Source of the DNA: Strigops habroptila | Taxonomy: Eukaryota > Chordata > Aves > Psittaciformes > Psittacidae | Direction: 5' to 3' | DNA length: 64,000 nt | Assembly: GCF_004027225.2 (NCBI RefSeq) | Contig: NC_046360.1 | Span: 670,001 to 734,000 of the forward strand | Shown here: positions 11,961-22,744 of the stretch, piece after piece | How the letters are laid out: the number at the start of each line of letters is the position of its first letter | How positions within the stretch are numbered: position 1 is the first letter of the stretch | Notes under the pieces: generated by a model | The model's database searches: none | What the model saw: the letters and a program-made list of their open reading frames with translations, nothing else | Told to the model about the DNA's origin: nothing | Program-made: the position numbers and the translations under genes

Positions 11961-14135
11961 AAAGGTCCTGTAATTCCGAGTGGGGATGCAAAGAGCCGGG
12001 CAAGAAACAGCAGAATGTCAGGTTCCCGGAGCTCCCACCGCCTGTCAGTAACAGGGATGTGACAGCAATAATGATACCTCGGCAGAGCCGGCCCTGCCGT
12101 ATGTGCAGCCAGAGCAGCAGGGATACCCGGGAGGAAGAATGAACCACGCCAAGTGGAAAGGGCTGAGCAACCAAAAGCGACCAAAAGCAGGTCAGAAACC
12201 TCTTGTACCCTCAGAATTTGGATTTTGCAGCCCAGGGTTTGTCTTGCAAACATGAATTAAAAATATCAAGTCTGATTTTGGGCTGGTTTAAAGTCAGAGC
12301 GGCTCCTTTGAGGCCAGGCAAACAGACCAGCACAGTGCTGTTTGCCTCAGTAGGCAACACTGATTTGCAGTGGGTTGTGGCCCCATTCAGCTCCATGCTG
12401 GTGGTGAGCAGCTTTCCTCACCCTGCTTTAGGAGTTTGGAAGGAATCACCTGAGGCTGAACATACACTGGAGAAGCATCAAAAAAAGTACACTCCTCCTC
12501 CCCCAGGAAAGGTTCCGTTGCTGGAAATCACAGCTCTTCCCAGTTATTTCTTATGAATATTCATCCGTGCCAGGATCTCATTCAGCAAGGGAGACTGAAG
12601 AACCTGTGGGTGCTTATGCAAAAATACAGGCACTTGACACCAAAGATGCTTGTTTAGTTGATGTGAAATCTCTCCAGTTTCCTTTTCCCAGTATGTACAC
12701 AGGCTTTGTGGGACAAAATACATCATCCAGCACATTGTTCATCAGAGACCTAGAATGACGCACAGCACATGGGATAGAGAAAGAAAACGGCCACCTAGGC
12801 AATGGCTTAAGGACATCCAACACATTCAAGGAGCAAAAAAATTCCTATGAATTTGTGCTGGAATAAGGCTTAAAGAGGGGACTGTCTATAGCATTTTGTA
12901 TCAGAGTCATCTGTGCAAATCTGTGGCACGATCCCAAAGGGAACTCTGGCATGCTGGAGGTTGGGCTGGGCACGGATTAGTCAGGAGCTAGAAAGGGCTT
13001 ATAAAAACCTGACATGAAAATGCTTTGCTTTGTGTGCATTTTTACAGCATGAGGCTATATACAGAGAGCTGTTATCCCACTGGCTGCTAGGCAGGAGCAG
13101 GGAAAAACAAAGAAATACATTTTGGGAAAAAGAAGGGACTTCAAAGGAGACGTCCTCACAGTGTTGCTGAAGAACCTCTCCTGGCGTTTGGGGAGCTGGA
13201 CCCGCGCCATTTGCAGACACTTCTGATAACGCCCTTCCAGCCTTCCCTTCTCTTCCTTCCCTTTGTTTTGACTTAACACTGTTTCCAGTGCCGGTTTCCC
13301 CGTCCCTCCCGCAGGACCCTGCTCCGGAGCCATCCCTGCCCCGCTCCCCACAGGACCCCGCAGGGCTGGCGGCTCCTCCGAAACCTCGTTTTGAGAAATG
13401 AGGGCAGAGAAGGAGGGAAGTGGGTCCTCAATGACGTAAGTGTTACAGATCCCTGAAATAAGCTGGGCTCATTAATAGCTTTCCTAAACCCGCAGTCGCT
13501 GTGGCTGATCTCCTCCGTGGTAGTTTGCTGTGTGAGAGGGCTGAAATCTGCTGATGGATCTTGACATTTCGGATCCGTGGTGGGCCACATGCTCGAAGAC
13601 CTGCAGCCTCCCCACCCTGATCGACTGCGCAGCTTCGCTGCTATGTGGCAGATTGTTTGGAGGGATCCATATCAGGATATTTTAGGAAAGTCACTGCTAG
13701 TATTGCTGTGAATAATCTCTCTGTGCATTGCACAAATCCCTTCCCCGATTGGAATTAGCATGGCAGCGCTGGAGCTTTCCGAGGGCTGCTGCAGGCGAAG
13801 ATGAAGTGCCTGCTGCAGCGGCAGATGGACCCGCTCAGGTCTGCAGGGAAGAGCCTGTCTGTGCAGCAGCACCTTCGCTGTTATCCTAATGGGAGCCCAG
13901 CCTTGCGCCTGCAAGTGTTGTGGCATCGGGAGCCCCAGGGATCATCTGCCACCGGGATGATCCATAGGCACTGCTCATGAGCATCCTCCACTCCTGCGGT
14001 CCAGGCTGTGACACCCAGTGGGACCCACACCCCACCATGGCACGGGTCTGGGCACCCTTCTCCCCGACACTGCTCACCCTGCTTACAGCAGGGCACCAGC
14101 ACTCAGCTCCGTGCTCTGCTGCTTCGTGAGAAGCT
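11961..14135. other. No gene recognised
   Basis: Mixed sequence whose small open frames on both strands match nothing I know. A TGACGTAA word like a CREB/ATF site lies near 13433. An AT-leaning segment at 13650-13760 could be regulatory. No transposon was identified. Confidence 0.35.
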
Positions 14136-14240
14136 TTGGGGGCTCTTTAATAGACCACAGCAGAATGACTTTGTTCTCATCAGCCCACAAACTGCTTAAT
14201 TAGTTAACAATTTACTCCAGATAAACCTGATCAGAGCTCC
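14136..14240. promoter_or_regulatory. Short homeodomain-word block (inferred)
   Basis: A compact AT-rich segment with GCTTAATTAGTTAACAATTT near 14190. It joins a TAATTA homeodomain core to a GTTAAC word like an HNF1 half-site. It could be a small enhancer core. Evidence is limited to sequence words. Confidence 0.25.
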
Positions 14241-14429
14241 CTAGTTTGCAGTTTCAGCTGCCTCCCTGGTACCTCCGGCCTCTCGGGAGGGATGGGGATG
14301 CATGGGGGAACAGCACCGGGCACTTGCGCCCTTTCCAGCAGGATTCCCCCACTCCGTTGTGGAGCCACAGACTTGCTCAGCAGGGCCCCTTTCAGTGAAC
14401 CTGGTTTCTCCAAAATACACTCACTTCAG

Positions 14430-15010
14430 TCGTGTTTTGTAGAAAGGGGGGGGGGAAAACCCTAAATATTTTCCTTGGGATAAGCCCCCATGTTAGAGCC
14501 ATGTCCCTTTCATGCTGTTGCACATGGGCTGGTATTTAAGGGAGGGAATTATTGTATAACCCAGTGCCTGTGGGATTAAAAAAAATAAAAAAATAGAGTC
14601 TCCATGGAAATGGAGGCCATATCTTTTGAAAACTGTATCAGAGCTCTCTATCCTCTCCCCTTTATCATTGTATTTTAACCTACCAGCTGCATATTTAAGA
14701 GCAGAGCTTGCAGGATGATCTTACCCTTTTTTATTATTTTCCCTTATGTGTTAAGGGAGGGAATACTGACAGGGACAAGTGACAGCTCGCTAATTATTCC
14801 CTTACTGCCACTGCTGTTCTTGTTTTGGACGTGTTGCTCATTTTCCTCTGCTCTTCGCACTGAATAATGCATGGGTCCCTATCAGTATTCATGCAGTACC
14901 TTCGGGAACTGCCAGCCTAACTAGCTGATAACTGATTCAGTTTGTAACCGGTGCCTTTGGGAGTTGCAAGGAAAAGTAGCCAAGAACAAATTTAACACTT
15001 CTTTCTCATT
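14430..15010. promoter_or_regulatory. ORF-free AT-rich block beginning with a G10 run (inferred CNE)
   Basis: A run of ten G at 14446-14455 is followed by about 550 bases without an open frame of 60 codons. They are rich in words such as GCTAATTATTCCC and CTGAATAATGCATGGG. The segment lacks recognisable transposons. Regulatory function is inferred. Confidence 0.33.
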
Positions 15011-15831
15011 GCCTTAGAACATCAAGGAGAGGTACAGCAGGACCGCGCATGAAATCCATTCGTTGCCTGGAGCTGTTGGAGGTACATAACCAGAGTACGT
15101 GCGTTTAACCCAGCGCGGTGCCGCCTGGGAGGTCAGCGGGCGATCCAGATGGGAGCACCCGGGAGGGAGAGGGCCAGGAAGCGCTATTCGGAAGCAATTG
15201 TTTTCAGCAGATGCCCTCTCTAGGTTCGCAGGGAGGTGCCAAGAAAAGCCACCCCAGAGCCATCTGTACTCTGGAGTCAGGAGCAGCGCAAGCCTGGTGC
15301 AGGCACCGTGCCCCGAGTTATCGGCAGCTATTGGTGCGGTACGAGCACATCGGAATGGCGATCCTGGGGCTGGAGCCAGCAGAGAGCAGGACTAGGCACA
15401 GCCTCTCCTGCACCGGGGAAATGCAAACTGCCAGTGCAGGGTACGGGGCTGCCCCTGAGCAACACACGGGAAGCAGAACCTGGCCCCTTGCAGCTAGGTC
15501 TGCTCTGCTCCAAAGCGAGCTCAGAGAGCACCCCCTCGTCCTGGGGAGAACATAAAGCAGATGAGGACATGTAAAAGCAATTTCCTCTCTTCTGCCATTA
15601 AATATGATTGTGAGCGGGAAGAATGGGAGAGCAAAATTTGGCATTTCATGTGTGCCACATTTGCTCAAGGTGAACAAACTGCCTATGACATTGCATACCC
15701 GTTTCCTTGCCCCACTGCAAAGACTGGACTCGTGTTACTGGGAGCTGCTCTGTGGGAAAGGGGCTGTTCCCTCTACAGAAAGGATGAAAATAGCACTGAG
15801 CAGTTGGCTGAATATTCTTACCCGAGCTTTT
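15011..15831. other. No gene recognised
   Basis: Medium to high GC sequence with frames of up to 145 codons on the plus strand (15118-15555) and 119 on the minus strand (15318-15677). They overlap antiparallel and show no domain. Nothing else was identified. Confidence 0.4.
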
Positions 15832-15890
15832 CATCTGACATGTGTCAGATGGTGTGACCTTAACCACCCTTAATGGCATGACCTTAACCA
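15832..15890. promoter_or_regulatory. Inverted repeat next to paired nuclear-receptor-type half-sites
   Basis: CATCTGACA (15832-15840) is followed after two bases by its exact reverse complement TGTCAGATG (15843-15851). Then TGACCTTAACCA occurs twice, at 15855-15866 and 15879-15890, starting 24 bases apart. On the minus strand each copy contains TTAAGGTCA, which matches the extended half-site of monomer-binding nuclear receptors (ERR type, similar to NR5A). The motif identities are seen; receptor binding is inferred. Confidence 0.4.
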
Positions 15891-15927
15891 TCACATTCAC
15901 AGTTTCATCCCTCTCCAAGTGTGTGCG

Positions 15928-15945
15928 TATATATATATATATATT
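15928..15945. repeat. (TA)n microsatellite
   Basis: A short uninterrupted alternating TA tract, followed by a T run. It is a simple repeat likely to vary in length between individuals. Confidence 0.9.
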
Positions 15946-15949
15946 TTTA

Positions 15950-18570
15950 AACTAGCACCAAGGAGGAAGACATGCATTGGGTTTTGGATTGCATCAAAGT
16001 TGTCAGATGTGTCTTTTGAAGGAGCTGAAAGCAGATGGGGAGATGACCCTGGAAGTGTCCATCATGCCTCATGCGACAGCCAGAGGTTCAAGCAGGAAAA
16101 TCTAAAAGGTCTGTCTTGGAGCTCGCACTAATAATTCTTTCACTGGTTCAAACAAAAGGAACTTTGCTGAGAAAGTTTAGAAGTTCCTCTTCCAAGTACA
16201 GACAATCCAGCTGAATGCAAGACAGTCAGTGAGTGAGTTCATAAGGGACAATGTTCTTGAAACTCAGCCAGACTCAAGAGCAGCTCCATCAAGATCTAAC
16301 AGAAGAGTCACAGCTGAACCATGCACATTCCCCACCACCAGCTGAGCACTGGCAGCCACAAGTGCTGCCTTCAGTGGGAGCCCTTGGACATGGGGGTGAG
16401 CACCAGGGTGTTGAGGGACAAGGCGACCCCGCTTGAGAGTCCCTTAACTCAAACAAAGCTCATTTAACTTACTTTTAATTGATTCTTCTCCACTGTTCCC
16501 ACCTCAGGCTTTCCTGCACTCTCCTGCAAGCATGTGCCATTCTTGCTCCAGTACCACGAGGAAGACAGAAAACCTGTGTCATCTGCCCCATCAGCCCTTC
16601 CAGAAACACGCAAATGAGGGATTCACTGACAGCAACAATTGGGGAGGGGGGAGAAGATCAACCTCCCTCCTCCTGGGTTCTGCAAAAGTTGACAGCAGTT
16701 TGTATTTAGAGTCTGCTAAAACCCAGGCTAATTGGGCAAAATTAGTGACATCTTTTAAAAGGTAAGAAGAGAGTTGAATAATGCTGATCTCTCTCTCATG
16801 CTGTCTATAATTACAGCAAAAAAAATAGGATGTCAATGGGAAAATGAACTAAGGAATTGAAAATCTCCTGGTAATGACTGCACTCGTACGCCTTGCCCCC
16901 AGCCTGCCGGAGAAGTTTGGCTTCAGCTTCAAGACACACATTGTTAGCTTGGCAGTGTCACTCCTGTGCCTGTTTTGGGAACAATTTCCCCTAACCATAG
17001 TAAGCCTTGGAAAGACATCCACCAGTGTTTGTGGTGCCCCTGGGGAGCCCCTTGGAAGACAAGAAAAAAAAACCCTCAAGATACTGTATGTCAGTCTATC
17101 TCTCACTATAATTATCTTTATTGATTGGGGAATCATTTACATTTCCATATCTCCAAGTTTCCTGTTAGTGCCACTGTTTAGATGTGTTCATGGATCAGAT
17201 TTCAAGAGATTTCATCCCAGAGAAAAAAAAAGCCTTGTTATGTATGAACTATATGCAAATGTCTAAAGAGAGGTGATGGGGCTTTATGGCAAGAAATAAC
17301 ACTGGGAATCACAGTGTCAGTGGAAGCGGCCGTGTCAAAGCCATTTTTCACAGCACCCCCAACACACAGCAACACCCAGCACAGATTTCCTCCATTTAGA
17401 AAGCCCAATATTTACTGAAAATAAAGGAGAATAGAAATGCAGGACGATACAAAGCCACCAAACCAGAAATTCTTCTTTTCTGTAGGTTTGCAATATGTCC
17501 TGAGGGGATGGCTCCTCTTGGAGACAGGTAGACACAAATATCTGCTTAACCAGGGCTTGGAAGCAGTTGAGGCTGGCTCCTCAGAGCATGCTCTCCCCTA
17601 AATACTCAGTTCTGCCATTAGAAGGAAGCCTGCTTGTGTTCTTTATGGCTTCCCCATTGTGTAGCTCCATAAGTCTGCTGCTGCTTGTGGGTGGCAGAAT
17701 TAACCAGCTGAGATCTCCTTCACCCCAAAACCCCGGTGCCATGCAGGGTGCCCAGATTCAGCCTTGGGCTGTCTGTCAAGGAAAGCTGCGTCTGCTCCTT
17801 TGCTGGTGGATGCTGACTGGGTGTAGGGAAGCAGCAAAAATACCTGTTCATGACAAGAGGTGTGCAATGATGCCTGGAGCCTGAGGAGTGAGGTTTCAGG
17901 TGTGGTGCTGGCAGTAACTAGCCAGTAATTGTTATGCCTGCAGGAATTAAAGCTGCAGAGTGGTGCTGCTCCTCACCAGCGCCCAGCTGGGGGACAGGGA
18001 GAAGGAAAGAGCAGGAGAGGGTCTTCTGCATCCCCTCCTGCATCACAGAGGCCCTAGCCACAGCACCTCAGGGACCAGATGTGGACACGTGCACTGCAGG
18101 CGAGAGCACTGCATCCCTGCATCGACCCGGTACATCCCAGATCCAGGGCTCAGACCCATCCATGCCCTGACTCGGCGGTCAGGGTGCAGACGTCTCTGGA
18201 AGCAGCTGCCTGCTTCCCTCTCCCCAGCCCCTTACACACTGCCTGCTTGGTCTCACCCAGACTAGACACAGAATCATGCTCCAAAATGGATGTTTTTCAC
18301 ATTAAAGAGCTGCACAAACATTTTATTTCCCATTTGTGGCCCTTTTGCAAACAGCAGAGAATCCACTCTTTCCTCCAGAAGATTTGTGTCTGAGGGAGCT
18401 CCCAGGCTGACATAAAGCTGCCCATACTTTCAAGAGGCCTCTCTGGTAAGCTCTTATTTCTTGGATTCCTTCCCAAAATGAGGCAGTATCACTTATGGGA
18501 AGCAGCGAACAGGAGTGATATGAAGCATTGAGAAAACCTTCCCGTTTCAGCAGAGGCACAAGTGTCATGT
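15950..18570. other. No gene recognised; one AT-rich island
   Basis: Mixed sequence without a recognised gene. An AT-rich stretch at 17080-17270, with CTATAATTATCTTTATTGAT, resembles the CNE-like blocks elsewhere. The largest frames are about 100-130 codons and occur on both strands. No transposon was identified. Confidence 0.35.
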
Positions 18571-18951
18571 CTCTACAGAAATATCAATTATATTTCCTGT
18601 ACAGCTAATGAGATAGCAGTTGGCAAACATTAGCAGGTAAACAGTCAAACACAGCCTAGCACATAGTTTGGTCTTTCTGAATTACATTTTCCCATTATCA
18701 AAGCATCCCTGAGCACTGCGCCCGCTGGCAAGCCCAGATAAAGAGCCCATAATAACCAATGGAGTGGAGTGAAATGCATGAGGGAGCCCCTTCCTCCTCC
18801 GGTTCCCAGCTAAACAAACCCCCCCGGCACCTCCAATGGGAACAACCACCACCACTGGAGCATGGACCATCATCCCTCAGGCCCCTTTTAATCCTGTTCT
18901 GATGCCTCAGGGACAGCCAGGACCTCAGCCCCATCCCCACACCAACCACAA
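18571..18951. other. Short AT-rich tract and flank
   Basis: An AT-rich tract at 18571-18710 (CAGCTAATGAGATAG, AACATTAGCAGGTAAAC) may be a small regulatory element. The rest, up to the CR1 copy, is GC-richer with nothing recognisable. Confidence 0.3.
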
Positions 18952-19130
18952 GCATTGGAACAGGCTGCCCAGGGCAGTGGTGGAATCACCATCCCTGGAG
19001 AGATTTAAAAGACATTCATATGTGGCACTTGGGGACATGGTTTAATGGTGGACTTGGAAGTGCTGGGTTATCAGTTGGACTCAATAAGCTTAAAGGTCTT
19101 TTCCAACCTAAACCATTCTATGGTTCTATA
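18952..19130 (+). mobile_element. CR1 LINE 3' fragment (older subfamily variant)
   Basis: This is a 5'-truncated CR1 insertion that retains only the 3' untranslated end. It starts with the 'GGAACAGGCTGCCCAGGGCA' block, continues through 'CACCATCCCTGGAG' and 'GGCACTTGGGGACATGGTTT', and ends in the CR1 octamer tail (ATTCTATGGTTCTATA). It lacks the 'GGAGCAACCTGCTC' block of the copies at 47634 and 57446, so it belongs to a different CR1 subfamily. CR1 copies truncate on insertion and usually leave no clear target duplication; none is seen. Confidence 0.95.
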
Positions 19131-19235
19131 AGAGAGCATATCTGATTTAGCATAATTATTAATCCCATATGTGGCTCATGAAGGGAGGAAAAAGCAGTAA
19201 TTAACTGCAGTCATAAGTTAAAAGAATTGAATGCA
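19131..19235. promoter_or_regulatory. AT-rich block with homeodomain words next to CR1 (inferred)
   Basis: Directly after the CR1 tail lies CATAATTATTAATCCCATAT, which joins homeodomain cores to a K50-type TAATCC word. GCAGT (19194-19198) and ACTGC (19204-19208) form an inverted repeat around AATTA. The block resembles the CNE-like islands; the role is inferred. Confidence 0.3.
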
Positions 19236-20360
19236 TGTTTCTTGCTTGCCTAATATCTGGCAAAGGCTTCATGTTTACTCAGTCATCTGCTGCTGACTCA
19301 GGAGGTTTTTCTAACCCATTGTGCACTCCCTTTGTCCTGGCCATGGGCACGTGGGGGTTGTGGGATGCCCTGTATCTCCCAAACATTTCTGCACTCAAAG
19401 CAATACCGCCAGAGCCAGCACCCACCATGCACACAGGTACACTCCTGCCTTCCATATGCTAACCCCACAACAAACAGATTTTGGGCTTAAATGTCAAAAA
19501 GCCACAGATTTCTACATGAAAACAAAAGCAAACAAAAAAATTAGGTGTTCATGACATGCTACTTGGAAAAGAGATGCTGGGGGATACAGGAGAAGAACAA
19601 GGATCAATTACTGACACCAGGTACTAAAGAAAGTATCAGAGAAGAACTATCAGGCTGCAGGAGGGAAGAATCAAGCTGAATAGTTAAAAACCATTACAAG
19701 AAGTGAGAAAAAGAAAAGGAATGGCCAAAATCCCCAGAAAAACTGAAGGGCAACAAGCTACAAAACCACAGAGAACAAGTACCTCAATGAATGTGATAGC
19801 ATCAGCGATAGCACAGCATGGCACAGTACTTCATGACATAACATCTCATGGTCCCATCAGCCCTACAAAAAGCTCTAGGCCACTCACAGCCAGCTTTTAA
19901 AGGGTGTTGGGAGGGCCTTGTCCTGCAATTCTGCTCCTCACAGGTGGAAACCTAGGGCAGGTGAAGCATATATAAGGGTAAGGGCAGCAACCACACAAGA
20001 AAATGAGTTTAAGTAAATTTTGTGGGGTGTGGCCTTGTAGCTTGAGAGAAGGATCAAGCACATGGTTTTAGTATGTGCTTTTTCTGAAACAAAACCAGTT
20101 CTTGTATTTTATGAGACACTGGTGTGCAGTTTTTTAGTAGGGGATGATGCACGTCTTTGTCTACAGATGATGTTCCTGCTCATTGCTGTTAGGAGCAACT
20201 TTCTTGCTGCTGTTCCATGAAGCTATTTTGGAAAGCTCTTCGACTGAGCATAAGGTAACCCTTTGGGGAAAAAAAACCCCAACATGAATTAACTGCAGTG
20301 TACTGGTAAGCTGTGAGCAATAAGGACATAGACTTCTACCTTGTCCTAGTGAGCTTCTAA
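19236..20360. other. No gene recognised; TATA-like word present
   Basis: About 1.1 kb with few open frames. A TATATAAG word at 19969-19976 could be a TATA box or part of an LTR promoter. I found no matching polyadenylation structure, terminal TG...CA pair or target duplication to support an LTR. Confidence 0.3.
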
Positions 20361-20369
20361 ATCGCTCCT

Positions 20370-20385
20370 AGATTAAGCTTAATCT
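20370..20385. repeat. Perfect 16-bp palindrome with inverted GATTA/TAATC
   Basis: AGATTAAGCTTAATCT equals its own reverse complement. It carries two inverted TAATC cores separated by AGCT. Paired or K50-class homeodomains bind TAATC-like sites, so a dimer site is possible. A chance origin cannot be excluded. Confidence 0.75.
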
Positions 20386-20399
20386 GTCTTAAACAAGGG

Positions 20400-21425
20400 T
20401 GAGTTATGAGCTCTCTGAGTTGTTTCCCTCAGGCATTGGAAGGTTTTAGAGTTTGTCCTTGCCAGGGTCAAGATCTGCTTTGAACCACCTGACTTGAGGA
20501 TGTGGAATGAGGTGGTGGGAAGCTGAGTGCTTGGGGCAGGTTCCTGCTGCAGTTGGCTGGTTCCTGCCAGGTGGTGGTAGAGCTGGTCTTGCAGGAGAAC
20601 ATCCATTCTCTGTGTCCTCCTCTAGTGTTTCACATATTAAAGAGCAGGCTCAGAAATACCCTCTGGAGCAGTATGGACTCGCAGCGGCTGTGGCATTGCC
20701 CGAAGCTCCGCATGCCCAGGCCTGGGTCACACTGCGCTGCTCTGGCCAGGTCTCCAGCAGCTCCGCATTCCCACCCAGCCCTCCTTCCCTGTTTTTTCTT
20801 GCTATTCCCTCCATCCAGAGGATCATTTTTCAGACAGCCCCTGTGCTTTGCCCTGCAGTCAGACTATTTAGTCTGGTTTTGGTGACCCTGTCTGACTGCT
20901 CAAGAATAAGCTCTCAGGTTTCTCTTTTCTCTGCAATCACTACACTTTTTTTTAAAACAAGTACATACCTTTGAGCCTCAGCCTTTCAGAAGGACTTAAG
21001 GTGGTCCCATTCTCCTTCCTCTGTGTGAACAGAGGTACTTGGAATAGTGCTGGGATTTGCATTCCTTTGTGATTGTGCTGCGGGAGTGCAGGGTTACCTT
21101 CCCTCCTAGTCACTGCAGAGTGGCTGTTCAGAGCTAACATTTACTGAAAGAAGGTGGAAAACGAGGAATACCCATGTTCTAATGTACAGGCAGCACTTAT
21201 CTCTGAGGTCTACAGCAAAGGCATGGCTAGAGTTTTCTTTGGAGAAGTGATGATACACTTTTTTTGTTTGACTAATACGTGCTGGAAAAGCCCATTGTGC
21301 TTTAAATGTGAACTCCAAAAGCTTTTCGAGATTTTCGAGCCAGGAGCTCTTTCCTTTGTGCTGCTCAGCATTGTCCACAGCCCCAACAAAGGTTCACTCT
21401 GCATTGTGAGCTCTGTGCCGAGTCA
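20400..21425. other. No gene recognised
   Basis: Mixed sequence with a plus-strand frame of 155 codons (20507-20974) that lacks any family signature and includes low-complexity serine/alanine runs. Treated as chance. Confidence 0.4.
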
Positions 21426-21429
21426 GCAC

Positions 21430-21960
21430 AACAGCTCAGGGATGGATGGCTGCGCCTGGGCACCAGTTAATTTGGGTATAATTACTACACACGGAGTAGC
21501 TGATCGCTCATCATGGGCTTTACGTTTTAGATGTCACTCCAGCTTCTAAAATACAATGGTTGCTAAATGTGCAAGATGGCTTTTTAAAAACCTGGGCTCT
21601 GGAAAGGGTTAAAAGCGTGAAATCCCTTTCTTCATAAATAACAAGCAAAGAATATAGTTTAAAAATAAAACATAAGGGATTGATGCCATATGATATAAAA
21701 TTTCTGGAGCTTCACACTGGAGCAGTAAAAGTGCTGACTGTGACAAGCCAGGGAGGCCTCTGCATCGATCCGAGAATGAAAGTTACGTGGTGCCCGGTGC
21801 TGGGCTGGGACAGGCGGTTTCATCCCGATTTATTGGGCCTGTGCAAAGCACAATCACTGCTGGCTGCAGATCATTCAGCTGCTGTGTGCTAATGAAGTCT
21901 GTGTTAATTAGCCACTGTGGATTGATTTCCATGATTTGTCTGTCTCAGCCTCTCAAATGG
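21430..21960. promoter_or_regulatory. CNE-like block (inferred)
   Basis: AT-rich tracts lie at 21460-21720 and 21880-21960. They carry GGTATAATTACTAC, TTAAAAATAAAACATAAG, GTGTTAATTAGCCAC and GATTGATTTCC. The words and the low repeat content resemble a vertebrate enhancer block, with a short GC-richer insert between tracts. Function is inferred. Confidence 0.38.
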
Positions 21961-21964
21961 GTCT

Positions 21965-22365
21965 GGAGGAACTTGGTGCTTGACCTTCAGTGCACTCAAT
22001 GAGAGCGGGAGACGCCTCGCTCCGAGGTTTCAGGAGAATCTCACTCTCTGGGGCTCATCCCAGCTCCAGGATTCCCTCGGGCTCTGCTTCCCCTCCCTGC
22101 TTCCACCACAGGTTTGAGGTTGGGGGTTATTTCTATTTCAATGATTCTTACTGTGGTGGAGGGAAGAGATGGCGACTTCCCAGTCTGATGGGTGAGACTC
22201 TGGGGTGGCAGGGGCCGAACCCCCATTGCAGCCCCGCAGTGGTGTTGCAGGGGCCATCAGTGGGAAAACCATCAGGAAATTGATTTTAAAAGGTGTGTGG
22301 AGGGGTCCCTGCACCCCCTTCCACCACACACCCAGCAGCTTTTCAAGTGGAACAGCCTGCAGCTA
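21965..22365. other. No gene recognised; GC-rich
   Basis: GC-rich sequence with frames on both strands and no domain. It separates two AT-rich CNE-like blocks. Confidence 0.4.
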
Positions 22366-22369
22366 TTAC

Positions 22370-22740
22370 AATAAACACCTCAGCCGCAACCTGTCTCTCA
22401 TTTGCATATTAGCAGCCTTAATTTTGATGAAATATGCAAATGTATGCAAAATGAAATTCATCTCATAATGACACAAGGCGATTAAACAATTTTTATGCTT
22501 AAATATTCTGTTTAATGAAATCAAACAGACCCATGCGTGTGACAAATTTGCCTCAGCATGGAGAAATTAGTGGGTATCAGAAAACTAACACAGAATCCCA
22601 AACATGGAATGTACTGTGCTGGGCATTGAAATCGCCTCTTCAGTGTGGAAATAATCAGTGTTTCTGATAACCAAATGAACTGGAAATTATATTACAGTGA
22701 ACTGCTAAAGTAAGTTAGTGGCAAGGTACTTTGTTTGCTA
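22370..22740. promoter_or_regulatory. CNE-like block with POU octamers (inferred)
   Basis: ATTTGCAT at 22400-22407 and its reverse complement ATGCAAAT at 22434-22441 are both canonical POU octamers. A near-copy, ATGCAAAA, follows at 22444-22451. The block also holds CCTTAATTTTGATGAAAT and CTGTTTAATGAAATC. It is AT-rich with no open frame of 60 codons after 22468. A neural or pluripotency POU-bound enhancer is a reasonable inference, not a demonstrated one. Confidence 0.45.
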
Positions 22741-22744
22741 CTCC

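Noticed and set aside
19960..19985. TATATAAG word as a TATA box or LTR promoter
   Set aside because: No matching LTR ends, target duplication, polyadenylation signal in the right place, or open frame after it.
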